This document shows positions 1-9,387 of a stretch of 64,000 nt of DNA, in pieces; the stretch's first letter is position 1; every line of letters starts with the position of its first letter. Origin of the DNA: Bordetella parapertussis (lineage in GTDB: Bacteria; Pseudomonadota; Gammaproteobacteria; Burkholderiales; Burkholderiaceae_A); the NCBI GenBank assembly GCA_945862985.1, contig CAMAZF010000002.1, positions 1 to 64,000 of the forward strand. The letters are read 5' to 3'. A model generated the notes under the pieces. The model saw only the letters and a program-made list of their open reading frames with translations. It had not been told where the DNA came from and searched no databases. The translations under genes and the position numbers were made by a program.

Positions 1-149
1 CGGGTACTGAGATGGTGATGCCTGGAGACAATGTGAAGATGGTGGTGACCTTGATTGCTCCGATTGCGATGGAGCAGGGATTGCGCTTTGCGATCCGTGA
101 GGGTGGCCGTACCGTCGGCGCAGGCGTCGTCGCAAAAGTCATCGAGTAA
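1..149 (+). CDS. tuf: Elongation factor Tu, C-terminal end (5' truncated)
   Basis: This is the last 49 codons of EF-Tu, the GTPase that carries aminoacyl-tRNA to the ribosome. The window starts inside the gene and the reading frame begins at base 3. The end of beta-barrel domain 3 is visible, including [10 protein letters not shown] and [18 protein letters not shown], finishing KVIE-stop. Its position just before rpsJ is the usual str/S10 junction in proteobacteria. Identity is certain from the C-terminal sequence, but whether this is one of two tuf copies cannot be seen here. Confidence 0.97.
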   Translation, partial: GTEMVMPGDNVKMVVTLIAPIAMEQGLRFAIREGGRTVGAGVVAKVIE

Positions 150-162
150 TACTCGTTTCTAC

Positions 163-189
163 GGGTTCCGGCCGGCCTGCCCGGGACCC
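163..189 (+). other. Stem-loop in the tuf-rpsJ spacer
   Basis: Bases 163-171 pair with 181-189 over 9 bp, including one G-U wobble, around a 9-base loop. No T-run follows, so it does not look like an efficient intrinsic terminator. It may be a processing site or an attenuating structure between tuf and rpsJ. No promoter is obvious nearby, so the S10 operon may be read partly from tuf. Confidence 0.35.
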
Positions 190-240
190 CTGTAGATTCA
201 TGCAGGCCTCGTTCTTTATCGTTCTTTGAGGAGTGACACC

Positions 241-549
241 ATGCAACAAAAAATTCGCATCCGTCTGAAGGCGTTTGATTACAAACTCATCGACCAGTCC
301 GCTATGGAAATCGTGGACACCGCAAAGCGCACCGGTGCTGTGGTGAAGGGCCCTGTCCCACTTCCCACCCGTTTCCGTCGCTTTGACATCCTTCGAAGCC
401 CCCACGTCAACAAAACCTCCCGGGATCAGTTCGAGCTGCGTACACATCAGCGCCTGATGGACATTGTTGACCCGACCGACAAAACCGTCGATGCGCTCAT
501 GAAGCTCGACTTGCCTGCTGGCGTCGACGTCGAAATCAAGTTGCAGTAA
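241..549 (+). CDS. rpsJ: 30S ribosomal protein S10
   Basis: S10 (102 aa) is a 30S head protein, also known as the NusE transcription antitermination factor. The start is the ATG at 241 ([14 protein letters not shown]), preceded by GAGGAG at 228-233; an in-frame ATG at 226 would add five unsupported residues. The full S10 fold is visible, including [20 protein letters not shown] and the usual C-terminus. It opens the S10 operon but is separated from rplC by an unusually long, structured 110-base gap. Confidence 0.98.
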   Translation: MQQKIRIRLKAFDYKLIDQSAMEIVDTAKRTGAVVKGPVPLPTRFRRFDILRSPHVNKTSRDQFELRTHQRLMDIVDPTDKTVDALMKLDLPAGVDVEIKLQ

Positions 550-659
550 AAAGACTTGCAGCTTCGGCTGAAAGTCTTATATAATTGAAGGCTTTCCCAA
601 TTCGGGAACGTCAGTTTTAAGTCAGCCCTGGCCAATCGAAGCCAGGATCGGAGAAAAAC
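550..659 (+). promoter_or_regulatory. Structured spacer with promoter-like sequence ahead of rplC
   Basis: The rpsJ-rplC gap holds three predicted hairpins. AAGACTT (551-557) pairs with AAGTCTT around an inner CAGC-UUCG-GCTG cap (ending about 578). TTCCC pairs with GGGAA near 595-608. CCTGGC pairs with GCCAGG near 628-647. A perfect TATAAT lies at 580-585, with TTGCAG 18 bases upstream (556-561). The first hairpin overlaps that promoter, so either promoter or attenuator function is possible. By analogy to the L4-regulated S10 leader of E. coli, the downstream part could be an mRNA leader; this is inference. Confidence 0.5.
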
Positions 660-1310
660 ATGAGCCTTGGACTACTCGGTCGCAAGGTTGGCATGACCCG
701 TATTTTTACGGACGACGGCGATTCTATTCCCGTCACCGTGATCGACGTGTCAGACAACCACGTGACACAACTCAAGTCCGTCGAAACCGACGGATACACG
801 GCCGTTCAAGTCGCCTTCGGGCGTCGCCGGTCGACCAATCTCACCAAGCCTGTCGCCGGCCATTACGCGAAAGCGGGTGTGGAAGCCGGTGAGATTCTGC
901 GCGAATTCCCTGTGAACGCGGACCAGCTCGCTGGATTGGCCGCTGGCCAAGCCCTCACAGCAGAAGTCTTCTCGCAGGGCCAGTTGGTTGACGTTACTGG
1001 CACCACGCAGGGTAAGGGCTTCACTGGCACCATCAAACGCCACAACTTTAGTTCCCAGCGCGCATCCCACGGTAACTCACGGTCGCACAATGTGCCCGGC
1101 TCGATTGGTATGGCGCAGGATCCAGGTCGAGTCTTTCCTGGAAAGCGCATGCCTGGACATGATGGCGATGTTCGCCGCACGGCCCAGAACCTTGAAGTGG
1201 CTCGCGTGGACGCGCAGCGTCAGCTGGTGCTGGTCAAGGGCGCGGTTCCCGGCTCGCGTGGAGGTCAGGTTGTGATTCGTCCCGCCGTGCGCGTGGCAGT
1301 CAAGGCCTAA
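660..1310 (+). CDS. rplC: 50S ribosomal protein L3
   Basis: L3 (216 aa) is an early-assembly 50S protein near the peptidyl transferase centre. The start ATG follows a GGAG at 650-653. The N-terminus [20 protein letters not shown] and the central loop [16 protein letters not shown] with [20 protein letters not shown] are typical of the family. It is the first gene after the structured spacer and is followed nine bases later by rplD. Confidence 0.98.
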   Translation: MSLGLLGRKVGMTRIFTDDGDSIPVTVIDVSDNHVTQLKSVETDGYTAVQVAFGRRRSTNLTKPVAGHYAKAGVEAGEILREFPVNADQLAGLAAGQALTAEVFSQGQLVDVTGTTQGKGFTGTIKRHNFSSQRASHGNSRSHNVPGSIGMAQDPGRVFPGKRMPGHDGDVRRTAQNLEVARVDAQRQLVLVKGAVPGSRGGQVVIRPAVRVAVKA

Positions 1311-1319
1311 GGAGACGAC

Positions 1320-1940
1320 ATGGAACTGACCCTCTTAAATGATGCAGGCCAAGCCACAGGTACCGTCCAAGCGACGGATGTGGTCTTTAACCGGGACTTC
1401 AACGAGCCCCTGATCCATCAGGTGGTGGTGGCCTACCAGGCCAACGCGCGCAGTGGTAATCGTGCCCAAAAAGACCGCAGCGAAGTCAACAAATCCACCA
1501 AGAAGCCATGGCGCCAAAAGGGCACGGGCCGTGCCCGTGTGGGCCGCGCCTCTAGCCCGCTCTGGCGTGGTGGTGGCAAGGTGTTCCCCAATTCGCCCGA
1601 TGAGAACTTCAGCCACAAGCTAAACAAGAAGATGTACCGCGCGGGTGTGCGGGCCATCCTCTCCCAGCTGGCTCGTGAAGGTCGCCTGGCGATTGTCGAG
1701 AATTTTGAGGTGGACGCGCCTAAGACCAAGCTGGTTGCTGACAAGCTCAAGCAGATGGGCATGGCCAATGTGCTGCTCATCAAGGAGACCGTTGACGAGG
1801 CACTCTACTTGGCGTCCAGAAATCTCCAGAGCATGGCGGTCATCGAGCCCGAGTCGGCTGACCCTGTGTCTTTGGTTTATTTTGACAAGGTCCTCATGAC
1901 CCGCGGTGCCTTGGCTCGTTTCGAGGAGATGTTCGCATGA
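1320..1940 (+). CDS. rplD: 50S ribosomal protein L4
   Basis: L4 (206 aa) lines the polypeptide exit tunnel, and in gammaproteobacteria it represses its own S10 operon. The extended loop that reaches into the 23S rRNA is present ([25 protein letters not shown]), as is the globular C-terminal part. GGAG at 1311-1314 serves as ribosome binding site. The stop codon overlaps the rplW start by four bases, suggesting translational coupling. If L4 autoregulation exists in this organism, the rpsJ-rplC spacer is the obvious candidate target. Confidence 0.98.
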   Translation: MELTLLNDAGQATGTVQATDVVFNRDFNEPLIHQVVVAYQANARSGNRAQKDRSEVNKSTKKPWRQKGTGRARVGRASSPLWRGGGKVFPNSPDENFSHKLNKKMYRAGVRAILSQLAREGRLAIVENFEVDAPKTKLVADKLKQMGMANVLLIKETVDEALYLASRNLQSMAVIEPESADPVSLVYFDKVLMTRGALARFEEMFA

Positions 1941-2236
1941 ACCAAGAGCGCCTCATGAAGATCCTGCTTGCGCCGGTGGTTTCAGAGAAATCCACCCAGA
2001 TTGGCGAGCAGAACAACCAAGTTGCATTCCGTGTGTTGGCGGATGCGACAAAGCCCGAGATCGCTGCCGCAGTCGAACTGATGTTTAAGGTTCGCGTGGC
2101 CGATGTCAAAGTCTTGAATCAGAAGGGTAAGGTCAAGCGCCATGGAAAAACCATGGGTCGCCGTCGCGACGTACGCAAGGCCTATGTGTCTCTGGCTGAA
2201 GGCCAAGAGATCAACTTCGCAGGGGAGGCCGCGTAA
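1937..2236 (+). CDS. rplW: 50S ribosomal protein L23
   Basis: L23 (99 aa) sits at the tunnel exit and is the docking site for trigger factor and SRP. The start [20 protein letters not shown] overlaps the end of rplD, and its stop shares one base with the rplB start. The conserved VSEKST and the tail [20 protein letters not shown] are visible. Length matches the family. Confidence 0.98.
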   Translation: MNQERLMKILLAPVVSEKSTQIGEQNNQVAFRVLADATKPEIAAAVELMFKVRVADVKVLNQKGKVKRHGKTMGRRRDVRKAYVSLAEGQEINFAGEAA

Positions 2237-3066
2237 TGCCTATCGTCAAGCTCAAGCCCACGTCCGCCGGCCAACGTGCCGTCGTGAAAGTGGTGCACCC
2301 GCACCTCTACAAGGGTCGTCCTCTCGATGCCCTGACCGAAGCCCAGTCCACGACTGCCGGCCGGAACAACTATGGCCGCATCACGACGCGTCACCGCGGC
2401 GGTGGTCATAAGCACCACTACCGCCTGATCGATTTCCGTCGGATCAAGGACGGCATTCCCGCCAAGGTGGAGCGCATTGAATACGATCCCAACCGCAGCG
2501 CACATATCGCGCTTCTCTGCTACGCAGACGGTGAGCGTCGTTACATCATTGCCCCGAAGGGCGTGGAAGTGGGTACCGAACTCATGAACGGCTCCGAGGC
2601 TCCGATCAAGCCGGGCAACACGCTTCCCATCCGCAACATTCCCGTGGGTTCAACCATCCACTGCATCGAAATCATCCCTGGAAAGGGTGCTCAGATGGCC
2701 CGTTCAGCGGGTGGAAGTGCACAGCTCTTGGCGCGTGAGGGCACGTATGCTCAGGTCCGACTCCGTTCGGGCGAGATTCGTCGTGTCCACATCGAGTGCC
2801 GTGCCACCATCGGTGAGGTCTCCAACGGAGAGCACAACCTTCGCCAGTACGGTAAAGCCGGTGCCATGCGTTGGCGCGGTATTCGTCCCACGGTTCGTGG
2901 CGTTGCCATGAACCCGATCGATCACCCGCACGGTGGTGGTGAGGGAAGAACCGGCGAGGCGCGTGAGCCCGTCAGCCCATGGGGCACCCCGACGAAGGGC
3001 TACCGTACGCGCCGCAACAAGCGGACCAACTCCATGATTGTGACCAGCCGTCACAAGCGCAAATAA
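2236..3066 (+). CDS. rplB: 50S ribosomal protein L2
   Basis: L2 (276 aa) is essential for subunit association and peptidyl transferase activity. The universally conserved [18 protein letters not shown] near the N-terminus and [14 protein letters not shown] near the C-terminus (with the key histidine) are present. The gene starts on the last base of the rplW stop codon. Full length and unremarkable. Confidence 0.98.
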   Translation: MPIVKLKPTSAGQRAVVKVVHPHLYKGRPLDALTEAQSTTAGRNNYGRITTRHRGGGHKHHYRLIDFRRIKDGIPAKVERIEYDPNRSAHIALLCYADGERRYIIAPKGVEVGTELMNGSEAPIKPGNTLPIRNIPVGSTIHCIEIIPGKGAQMARSAGGSAQLLAREGTYAQVRLRSGEIRRVHIECRATIGEVSNGEHNLRQYGKAGAMRWRGIRPTVRGVAMNPIDHPHGGGEGRTGEAREPVSPWGTPTKGYRTRRNKRTNSMIVTSRHKRK

Positions 3067-3084
3067 GGCCACGAGGAACTAGAC

Positions 3085-3360
3085 ATGGCACGTTCAGCAA
3101 AAAAAGGCCCCTTTGTCGATGACCATCTCTACAAGAAGGTAGAGACGGCGGTCGAATCCAAGGACAAGCGCCCCATCAAGACCTGGTCCCGTCGTTCGAC
3201 CATCCTGCCCGAGTTTGTCGGCCTCACCATTGCCGTCCACAACGGTCGTCAGCACATGCCTGTGTATGTGACCGACAACATGGTGGGCCATAAGCTTGGC
3301 GAGTTTGCGCTCACGCGCACCTTCAAAGGCCACGCGGCCGACAAGAAGGCCAAGAAGTAA
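3085..3360 (+). CDS. rpsS: 30S ribosomal protein S19
   Basis: S19 (91 aa) binds the 30S head next to S13. [20 protein letters not shown] at the start and [20 protein letters not shown] are diagnostic. A GAGGAA ribosome binding site lies at 3073-3078. It lies between rplB and rplV as in other S10 operons. Confidence 0.98.
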   Translation: MARSAKKGPFVDDHLYKKVETAVESKDKRPIKTWSRRSTILPEFVGLTIAVHNGRQHMPVYVTDNMVGHKLGEFALTRTFKGHAADKKAKK

Positions 3361-3384
3361 GCGCGCGCAAGAAAAGGAATCCAA

Positions 3385-3714
3385 ATGGACACTTCAGCAA
3401 AACTCCGTGGCGTACGACTCTCTGCCCAGAAAGGCCGGCTCGTCGCCGACTTGATTCGTGGCAAGCCAGTCGAGCAAGCCCTCAACACGCTGACCTTCAC
3501 CCCTAAAAAGGCGGCGGTCATTGTGAAAAAAGTCCTCGAGTCCGCGATTGCGAACGCCGAACATAACGACGGCGCCGACATCGACGAGCTCAAGGTCAAA
3601 ACCATCACGGTGGAACGTGGCACCAAGCTGCGTCGCTTTTCGGCCCGAGCAAAAGGCCGAGGCGTGCGCATTGAGAAGCCCACCTGCCACATCAGCATCA
3701 CCGTTGGACAATAA
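3385..3714 (+). CDS. rplV: 50S ribosomal protein L22
   Basis: L22 (109 aa) contacts all 23S rRNA domains and forms part of the exit tunnel constriction. [21 protein letters not shown] and the beta-hairpin region [20 protein letters not shown] are clear. AAGGAA upstream (about 3374) supports the ATG at 3385. Macrolide resistance can map to this hairpin, but nothing unusual is seen in the sequence. Confidence 0.98.
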   Translation: MDTSAKLRGVRLSAQKGRLVADLIRGKPVEQALNTLTFTPKKAAVIVKKVLESAIANAEHNDGADIDELKVKTITVERGTKLRRFSARAKGRGVRIEKPTCHISITVGQ

Positions 3715-3726
3715 GGACGGACACGC

Positions 3727-4533
3727 ATGGGCCAGAAAATCCACCCCACCGGCTTTCGCCTCCCTGTTTCTCGTAACTGGGCGTCGCGCTGGTTCGCCAA
3801 TCCCCGTGACTTCGGCAAGATGCTCAATGAAGACATCGCCGTTCGCGACTTTCTCAAAAAGAAGCTGAAATCAGCCGCAGTTGGTCGAGTGCTCATTGAG
3901 CGCCCCGCCAAGAACGCCAAGATCACCATCTTCAGTGCACGCCCCGGTGTGGTCATCGGCAAGAAGGGCGAGGACATCGAAGCACTCAAGGCGCAGCTCT
4001 CCGCCATGATGGGCGTGCCTGTGCACGTGAATATCGAGGAAATCCGCAAGCCTGAGGTCGATGCTCAGCTGATTGCCGAGAACATCACCCAGCAGCTCGA
4101 GAAGCGCATCATGTTCCGCCGCGCCATGAAGCGTGCCATGCAGAACGCCATGCGCCTTGGCGCCCAAGGCATCAAGATCATGTCTGCCGGCCGACTCAAC
4201 GGGGCCGAGATTGCACGAACCGAGTGGTATCGCGAAGGTCGCGTTCCCCTTCACACGCTGCGCGCAGACATCGACTATGGTTTTGCCGAAGCCGTCACGA
4301 CTTACGGCATCATCGGCGTGAAAGTCTGGGTGTACAAAGGCGACACCCTGGGCCGGACCGATGCCCCCGTGGCTGCCGAGGTTGCCCCCGCTGAGCCGCG
4401 CGACGATCGTAAGCCTCGTCGTGCCCCCCCCGCCAAGCGTCCTGATGGCGAAGGTGGCGATACCAAGCCCGCCGTCAAACGTGTCCGTAAGGTGTCCGCA
4501 GCAGTTGCCGCCACGGATAAGCCCGCTTCTTAA
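3727..4533 (+). CDS. rpsC: 30S ribosomal protein S3
   Basis: S3 (268 aa) forms the mRNA entry tunnel with S4 and S5. It has the N-terminal [18 protein letters not shown], a KH domain with the GKKG loop (about residues 79-82) and the C-terminal S3 domain. After about residue 215 there is a long, charged, Ala/Pro/Lys-rich low-complexity tail ([20 protein letters not shown] and beyond) that makes it longer than E. coli S3 (233 aa). Such tails are common in beta-proteobacterial S3. Confidence 0.97.
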   Translation: MGQKIHPTGFRLPVSRNWASRWFANPRDFGKMLNEDIAVRDFLKKKLKSAAVGRVLIERPAKNAKITIFSARPGVVIGKKGEDIEALKAQLSAMMGVPVHVNIEEIRKPEVDAQLIAENITQQLEKRIMFRRAMKRAMQNAMRLGAQGIKIMSAGRLNGAEIARTEWYREGRVPLHTLRADIDYGFAEAVTTYGIIGVKVWVYKGDTLGRTDAPVAAEVAPAEPRDDRKPRRAPPAKRPDGEGGDTKPAVKRVRKVSAAVAATDKPAS

Positions 4534-4545
4534 AAGAGGTTCACT

Positions 4546-4962
4546 ATGCTTCAACCATCACGCCGCAAATACCGCAAAGAGCAGAAGGGCCGGAATACCG
4601 GCCTGGCTACCCGCGGCATCGACGTCTCCTTCGGTGAGTTCGGTCTCAAGGCCACGGCTCGTGGTCGTCTGACTTCCCGCCAGATCGAAGCTGCCCGACG
4701 TGCCATGACCCGTCACATCAAGCGGGGCGGACGAATCTGGATTCGCATCTTCCCCGACAAGCCCATCTCGCGTAAGCCTGCTGAAGTTCGAATGGGTAAC
4801 GGTAAAGGTAACCCCGAGTACTACGTCGCTGAGATTCAGCCTGGCAAGGTGCTCTACGAAATGGACGGTGTCGACGAGCAGCTCGCCCGTGAGGCTTTCC
4901 GTCTCGCCGCCGCCAAGCTCCCCCTGTCGACCACGTTTGTGGTCCGTCAGGTTGGACGTTAA
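4546..4962 (+). CDS. rplP: 50S ribosomal protein L16
   Basis: L16 (138 aa) helps position tRNA in the A and P sites. [19 protein letters not shown] and the [20 protein letters not shown] segment are conserved. GAGG at 4536-4539 is the ribosome binding site. The gene lies between rpsC and rpmC as expected. Confidence 0.98.
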   Translation: MLQPSRRKYRKEQKGRNTGLATRGIDVSFGEFGLKATARGRLTSRQIEAARRAMTRHIKRGGRIWIRIFPDKPISRKPAEVRMGNGKGNPEYYVAEIQPGKVLYEMDGVDEQLAREAFRLAAAKLPLSTTFVVRQVGR

Positions 4963-4975
4963 GAGGACGACTCCC

Positions 4976-5167
4976 ATGAATCTCAAAGAACTCAGAACCA
5001 AGGATGACGCGGGCTTGACTCAGGAGCTCGAGTCGCTGCTTCGCGCACACTTCAATCTGCGCATGCAACACGGCACACAGCAGCTTGCCGACACCGCCCA
5101 GCTCGGGCAGGTTCGTCGTGACATTGCTCGTGTGAGGACGTTGATTCGCGAAAGGAAATCGGCATGA
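4976..5167 (+). CDS. rpmC: 50S ribosomal protein L29
   Basis: L29 (63 aa) is a helical hairpin at the tunnel exit beside L23. The true start is the ATG at 4976 ([14 protein letters not shown]), supported by GAGGA at 4963-4967; an upstream in-frame start within rplP would create a spurious extension. [20 protein letters not shown] matches the second helix. The stop overlaps the rpsQ start by four bases. Confidence 0.96.
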   Translation: MNLKELRTKDDAGLTQELESLLRAHFNLRMQHGTQQLADTAQLGQVRRDIARVRTLIRERKSA

Positions 5168-5430
5168 CACAGGCCCAAACCCTCACACGGACCCTCGTGG
5201 GCCGCGTGGTGAGCGATAAGATGCAAAAAACTGTCACGGTGTTGGTGGAGCGCAAGATCCAGCACCCTCTCTACGGCAAGTACATCGCTCAGTCGAAGAA
5301 GTACCATGCGCACGTTGAACAAGAAGGCATTGGAATGGGCGATACCGTGGAAATCGCCGAGACGCGTCCCATCTCCAAAACCAAGAGCTGGACGGTCACC
5401 AAGCTGATCGAGAAAGCAATCATCGTTTAG
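5164..5430 (+). CDS. rpsQ: 30S ribosomal protein S17
   Basis: S17 (88 aa) is an OB-fold primary 16S rRNA binder. [20 protein letters not shown] and the [19 protein letters not shown] segment are family hallmarks. It is translationally coupled to rpmC by a 4-base overlap. It is the last gene before a 232-base spacer with its own promoter, so it is probably the end of the S10 transcription unit. Confidence 0.98.
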   Translation: MTQAQTLTRTLVGRVVSDKMQKTVTVLVERKIQHPLYGKYIAQSKKYHAHVEQEGIGMGDTVEIAETRPISKTKSWTVTKLIEKAIIV

Positions 5431-5443
5431 GGATGCTGGGGGC

Positions 5444-5472
5444 TTGACAGCCTCCACCAAAAAGTCGATACT
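5444..5472 (+). promoter_or_regulatory. Probable sigma-70 promoter of the spc operon
   Basis: A perfect TTGACA (5444-5449) is followed after 17 bases by GATACT (5467-5472), a 4/6 match to TATAAT. Transcription would start near 5479, giving an approximately 180-base leader before rplN. The position matches the spc operon promoter in E. coli. Confidence 0.65.
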
Positions 5473-5479
5473 CTACGGC

Positions 5480-5662
5480 TCTCCTGCATTTGAAGTCTGA
5501 CCGTTGCACATGCAGTGAATGCAGGAGAAAACAGTCAAGTTGTTCAGCAGGTCCCAGGTTGTTCTTCCCGAAAGGGCCCAATACTGCCGCGCTGTTTTGA
5601 AGTGGTCTGGCGTGGAAAGTTGGGGAGCAGGTCTCAACTATTGAACTGAGGAATCAGGAATC
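5480..5662 (+). promoter_or_regulatory. Structured 5' leader of rplN (candidate cis-regulatory RNA)
   Basis: The leader begins with an 11-bp perfect stem: bases 5480-5490 (TCTCCTGCATT) pair with 5518-5528 (AATGCAGGAGA), enclosing a 27-base loop. Further down, CCC-GAAA-GGG (about 5567-5577) forms a GNRA-capped hairpin. The AGGAATCAGGAATC before the rplN ATG provides the ribosome binding site. Long structured leaders in ribosomal operons often bind a product protein; which one (for example L14, L24 or S8) is unknown here. Confidence 0.45.
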
Positions 5663-6031
5663 ATGATTCAGATGCAATCGCGTCTGGACGTGGCCGATAA
5701 CACCGGCGCTCGTTCAGTGATGTGTATCAAGGTGCTTGGAGGCTCCAAGCGCCGTTACGCCGGTATTGGCGACATCATCAAGGTCTCCATCAAAGATGCC
5801 GCCCCCCGCGGCCGCGTAAAGAAGGGCGAGGTTTACAACGCCGTCGTGGTTCGCACCGCAAAGGGTGTGCGCCGTCCAGATGGTTCGTTGGTTCGCTTCG
5901 ACGGCAATGCGGCAGTCTTGTTGAATAACAAGCTTGAGCCCATTGGCACTCGCATTTTTGGCCCCGTGACCCGTGAACTGCGCAGCGAGAAGTTCATGAA
6001 GATTGTCTCGTTGGCCCCTGAGGTTATCTAA
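5663..6031 (+). CDS. rplN: 50S ribosomal protein L14
   Basis: L14 (122 aa) lies at the 30S-50S interface and contacts L19 and 16S helix 14. [20 protein letters not shown] and [20 protein letters not shown] identify it unambiguously. It is the first gene of the spc unit, read from the promoter at 5444-5472. Confidence 0.98.
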   Translation: MIQMQSRLDVADNTGARSVMCIKVLGGSKRRYAGIGDIIKVSIKDAAPRGRVKKGEVYNAVVVRTAKGVRRPDGSLVRFDGNAAVLLNNKLEPIGTRIFGPVTRELRSEKFMKIVSLAPEVI

Positions 6032-6044
6032 AAGGATCACTCCG

Positions 6045-6377
6045 ATGAACAAGATTCGTAAAGGCGACGAAGTCATCGTCATTGCGGGCCGCGACAAAGG
6101 CAAGCGTGGTGTCGTGCTCCAGCGTGTCGACGAGCAGCACCTCATCGTCGAAGGCATCAACCTGGTTAAAAAGCACCAGAAGCCCAACCCCATGCGCGGC
6201 CAACAGGGCGGCATCGTGGATAAGGCCATGCCCATCGACCAGTCGAACGTCGCAATCTACAACCCCTCTAGCGCCAAGGCAGATCGTGTGAGCATCCAGA
6301 TCTCGCCTGAGGGCGAAAAGCAGCGCGTCTATCGCTCCTCCAAAGAGCCCATCCCGACGCCAAGCTCGGCAGCTTAA
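6045..6377 (+). CDS. rplX: 50S ribosomal protein L24
   Basis: L24 (110 aa) is an assembly initiator near the tunnel exit. It has an N-terminal KOW motif ([19 protein letters not shown]). The ATG at 6045 follows AAGGATCA; an upstream in-frame start inside rplN is not credible. The hallmark [13 protein letters not shown] is present. The C-terminal few residues are variable, as usual. Confidence 0.97.
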   Translation: MNKIRKGDEVIVIAGRDKGKRGVVLQRVDEQHLIVEGINLVKKHQKPNPMRGQQGGIVDKAMPIDQSNVAIYNPSSAKADRVSIQISPEGEKQRVYRSSKEPIPTPSSAA

Positions 6378-6392
6378 GGAAGGAACGGCACC

Positions 6393-6935
6393 ATGACTAC
6401 TCGTCTGCAAGACTATTACAAAGAAACGGTTGCCCCCAAGCTGATGGAACAGTTTGGCTACCAGTCGAAAATGGAAGTGCCCCGCCTGACCAAGATCACG
6501 CTGAACATGGGCGTGGGCGAGGCCATCTCCGAGAAAAAAGTGATCGAGGCAGCTGTCGGCGATCTCACCAAAATTGCTGGCCAGAAGCCGGTGGTGACCA
6601 AGGCCCGTAAAGCCATCGCGGGCTTTAAGATCCGCGAGGGCTACCCCATCGGATGCATGGTGACCCTGCGCGGCGCCCGCATGTTCGAGTTCCTCGACCG
6701 TTTTGTCACCATTGCGCTGCCCCGGGTTCGCGATTTCCGTGGCATCTCGGGCAAGGCATTCGACGGACGTGGCAACTACAACATCGGGGTGAAAGAGCAG
6801 ATCATTTTCCCCGAAATCGAATACGACAAGGTCGATGCGTTGCGCGGACTCAACATCAGCGTCACCACCACCGCGAAGACCGATGCAGAGGCCAAGGCCC
6901 TGCTGACCGCCTTCAAGTTCCCCTTCAAGAACTGA
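6393..6935 (+). CDS. rplE: 50S ribosomal protein L5
   Basis: L5 (180 aa) binds 5S rRNA and contacts P-site t[23 protein letters not shown] and the [20 protein letters not shown] segment are diagnostic. AAGGAAGG at about 6377-6384 is the ribosome binding site. Full length. Confidence 0.98.
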   Translation: MTTRLQDYYKETVAPKLMEQFGYQSKMEVPRLTKITLNMGVGEAISEKKVIEAAVGDLTKIAGQKPVVTKARKAIAGFKIREGYPIGCMVTLRGARMFEFLDRFVTIALPRVRDFRGISGKAFDGRGNYNIGVKEQIIFPEIEYDKVDALRGLNISVTTTAKTDAEAKALLTAFKFPFKN

Positions 6936-6953
6936 TCGCCCAAGGATTCCACC

Positions 6954-7259
6954 ATGGCAAAACTCTCACTGATTAATCGCCAAAAGAAGCGCGAAGAGAC
7001 GGTTAAGAAATTCGCGGCGAAACGCGCGGCCCTCCAGGCTGTCATCGCTGATCAATCCAAAACCGAGGAAGAGCGTTATGAGGCCCGACTCGCGCTGCAG
7101 GCACTCCCCCGCAATGCGAGCCCCGTTCGCCTCCGTAATCGTTGCGAGCTGACGGGCCGGCCCCGTGGCACGTTCCGCATGTTTGGCTTGGCTCGCGCCA
7201 AGATCCGTGAGGCCGCTTTCCGCGGCGAAATCCCCGGCTTGACTAAGGCGAGCTGGTAA
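6954..7259 (+). CDS. rpsN: 30S ribosomal protein S14 (zinc-independent form)
   Basis: S14 (101 aa) is a 30S head protein. [20 protein letters not shown] near the C-terminus is the conserved rRNA-binding part. The CxxC pairs of the short zinc-binding form are absent, so this is the long zinc-free (C-minus) type. It lies between rplE and rpsH as in the classic spc order. Confidence 0.98.
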   Translation: MAKLSLINRQKKREETVKKFAAKRAALQAVIADQSKTEEERYEARLALQALPRNASPVRLRNRCELTGRPRGTFRMFGLARAKIREAAFRGEIPGLTKASW

Positions 7260-7300
7260 GCCAGCCCGTCGCAACAGAACTATCGTAAAGGGTCTCATCT

Positions 7301-7696
7301 ATGAGCATGAACGATCCCATCGCCGACATGTTCACCCGCATTCGCAATGCGCAGCGGGTGGAGAAGCGGTCGGTCCAGATGCCTTCTTCCAAGCTAAAGG
7401 TGGCCATCGCCGCCCTTCTCAAGGACGAGGGCTACATCGATCACTTTGAGGTCCGCCACAACGGCCCAAAGGCAGATCTTGAGATCGCGCTGAAGTACCA
7501 CGCCGGTCGGCCCGTCATTGAGCGCATTGAGCGCGTTTCTCGGCCTGGCCTGAGGGCCTACCGAGGATGCTCCGGCATTCCTTCCGTCATGAATGGCCTG
7601 GGTGTGGCCATTGTCTCCACCTCTCGTGGACTGATGACCGATCGCAAAGCTCGCGCAAGCGGCATTGGCGGTGAAGTCATTGGCATCGTGGCCTAA
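7301..7696 (+). CDS. rpsH: 30S ribosomal protein S8
   Basis: S8 (131 aa) is a central-domain primary binder and, in E. coli, the repressor of the spc operon. [18 protein letters not shown] at the start and the C-terminal [20 protein letters not shown] are conserved. The ATG at 7301 follows AAAGGG; a second ATG two codons on is possible but less likely. If the rplN leader is autoregulatory, S8 is one candidate ligand. Confidence 0.98.
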   Translation: MSMNDPIADMFTRIRNAQRVEKRSVQMPSSKLKVAIAALLKDEGYIDHFEVRHNGPKADLEIALKYHAGRPVIERIERVSRPGLRAYRGCSGIPSVMNGLGVAIVSTSRGLMTDRKARASGIGGEVIGIVA

Positions 7697-7708
7697 GGAG
7701 AATTCAAC

Positions 7709-8242
7709 ATGTCACGCATTGCTAAGTATCCGGTTCCACTGCCCACGGGCGTTGAGGCTCAAGTTCAGCCTAACCAGATCACGGTCAAGGGCCCGCTCGG
7801 AACGCTCTCGCAAGTCATCATCGACGGCATTCAGATTCAACAAGAGGCTGGAAAGCTCCAAGTCTCCGTTACCAATGATTCCCGTGAGGCCAAGGCCATG
7901 TCGGGCACCATGCGTGCCCTCGTCGCCAATATGGTCCAGGGCGTGTCGAAGGGGTTCGAAAAGAAGCTCAGCCTAGTGGGCGTGGGCTACAAAGCCGCAG
8001 CCCAAGGCAAGAGCCTGAACCTGTCACTGGGCTTTTCTCACCCCGTCGACTACGCGCTGCCCGAGGGCATCAAGGCTGAGACCCCAACCCCCACCGAGAT
8101 CATCATCAAGGGCATCGACAAGCAGCGGGTGGGCCAAGTGGCCGCCGAAGTTCGGGCCTACCGTCCCCCTGAGCCCTACAAGGGTAAGGGCGTTCGGTAT
8201 GCCGATGAAGTCGTGGTGATCAAAGAGACCAAGAAGAAATAA
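7709..8242 (+). CDS. rplF: 50S ribosomal protein L6
   Basis: L6 (177 aa) has two tandem RNA-binding domains near the factor-binding site. [38 protein letters not shown] and the C-terminal [13 protein letters not shown] motif are clear. AAGGAG at 7696-7701 precedes the start. Confidence 0.98.
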   Translation: MSRIAKYPVPLPTGVEAQVQPNQITVKGPLGTLSQVIIDGIQIQQEAGKLQVSVTNDSREAKAMSGTMRALVANMVQGVSKGFEKKLSLVGVGYKAAAQGKSLNLSLGFSHPVDYALPEGIKAETPTPTEIIIKGIDKQRVGQVAAEVRAYRPPEPYKGKGVRYADEVVVIKETKKK

Positions 8243-8289
8243 CCGACCGAACCGCGTCATCGCACATTAAGTCATCAAGGATGAGTCAA

Positions 8290-8655
8290 ATGGACAAATC
8301 GCAAAGCAGACTTCGCCGGGCCCGTCAGACCCGTGCCAAGATTCGCGAACTCCGCGTGCATCGCCTCTCGGTGCATCGGACCAATCTGCACATTTACGCC
8401 ACGATCTCCGACGCCTCTGGCGCAACGGTCTTGGTCAGCGCTTCTACGGTTGAGGCCGAGGTTCGTGCCGCATTGGCCGGACAGACCGGCAAGGGCGGCA
8501 ACGTACAGGCCGCCGCCATGGTCGGAAAGCGTGTAGCCGAGAAGGCTAAGGCTGCCGGCATCACCACGGTTGCATTCGACCGCGCGGGCCTTCGGTACCA
8601 CGGCCGCGTGAAGGCACTCGCAGAAGCCGCCCGCGAGGGCGGGCTTCAGTTCTAA
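8290..8655 (+). CDS. rplR: 50S ribosomal protein L18
   Basis: L18 (121 aa) carries 5S rRNA to the 50S subunit with L5. I chose the ATG at 8290 ([15 protein letters not shown]) because AAGGA at 8277-8281 is correctly spaced for it. The earlier ATG at 8281 sits on top of that site and would add MSQ. The tail [20 protein letters not shown] is the family signature. Confidence 0.95.
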   Translation: MDKSQSRLRRARQTRAKIRELRVHRLSVHRTNLHIYATISDASGATVLVSASTVEAEVRAALAGQTGKGGNVQAAAMVGKRVAEKAKAAGITTVAFDRAGLRYHGRVKALAEAAREGGLQF

Positions 8656-8670
8656 GAAAGGAATCTCGGC

Positions 8671-9189
8671 ATGGCAAAGATGCAAGCACGCGTGAGCACC
8701 GAAGACCGGGATGACGGCCTTCGCGAAAAGATGATTGCGGTCAATCGCGTCTCAAAGACCGTGAAGGGTGGTCGAATCCTCGGGTTCGCTGCGCTCACTG
8801 TGGTGGGTGATGGCGATGGAAGCATTGGGATGGGCAAGGGCAAGTCCCGTGAAGTTCCGGTGGCTGTCCAGAAGGCCATGGACGAGGCACGTCGCAAGAT
8901 GGTCCGCGTCTCTCTGAAAGGCGGAACCTTTCATCACACCGTGACGGGTAAGCATGGCGCCTCCACCGTCTTGATCTCCCCTGCAGCCAAGGGAACCGGG
9001 ATCATTGCTGGTGGACCCATGCGCGCCATTTTTGAGGTGATGGGCGTGACGGACGTGGTGGCCAAGAGCCTCGGCTCCACCAACCCCTACAACATGGTTC
9101 GCGCCACGATCAATGGCCTCAAGCGCATGCAGACCCCTTCAGAGGTCGCAAACAAGCGTGGCCTGTCTGTCGAGCAGATTCTGAGCTAA
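8671..9189 (+). CDS. rpsE: 30S ribosomal protein S5
   Basis: S5 (172 aa) shapes decoding accuracy and the mRNA entry site with S3 and S4. The N-terminal double-stranded RNA-binding-like domain ([20 protein letters not shown]) and the [19 protein letters not shown] region are present. Ribosome binding site AAAGGAA lies upstream. Standard length. Confidence 0.98.
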   Translation: MAKMQARVSTEDRDDGLREKMIAVNRVSKTVKGGRILGFAALTVVGDGDGSIGMGKGKSREVPVAVQKAMDEARRKMVRVSLKGGTFHHTVTGKHGASTVLISPAAKGTGIIAGGPMRAIFEVMGVTDVVAKSLGSTNPYNMVRATINGLKRMQTPSEVANKRGLSVEQILS

Positions 9190-9198
9190 GGATTCGGT

Positions 9199-9378
9199 AT
9201 GGAAAAGAAGACGGTTACGGTCAAGTTGGTTCGCAGTCCAGTCGGAACGCGCAGTGATCATCGCGCCACCGTATTGGGCCTGGGCCTCAAGAAGCTCCAC
9301 CAAACCCGCACACTGGAAGACACCCCTGCGGTGCGCGGCATGATCACCAAGGTCCAGTACCTGGTTCAGATTGTCTAA
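9199..9378 (+). CDS. rpmD: 50S ribosomal protein L30
   Basis: L30 (59 aa) is a small globular 50S protein. It starts at the ATG at 9199 ([18 protein letters not shown]), after an AAGGATTC site, and ends VQYLVQIV-stop. The family motif [20 protein letters not shown] is present. It fills the gap between rpsE and rplO exactly. Confidence 0.97.
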   Translation: MEKKTVTVKLVRSPVGTRSDHRATVLGLGLKKLHQTRTLEDTPAVRGMITKVQYLVQIV

Positions 9379-9387
9379 GGATCCATC

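Noticed and set aside
3249-4049. Minus-strand open frame opposite rpsS, rplV and rpsC
   Set aside because: Crosses three certain ribosomal protein genes and has no homology features.
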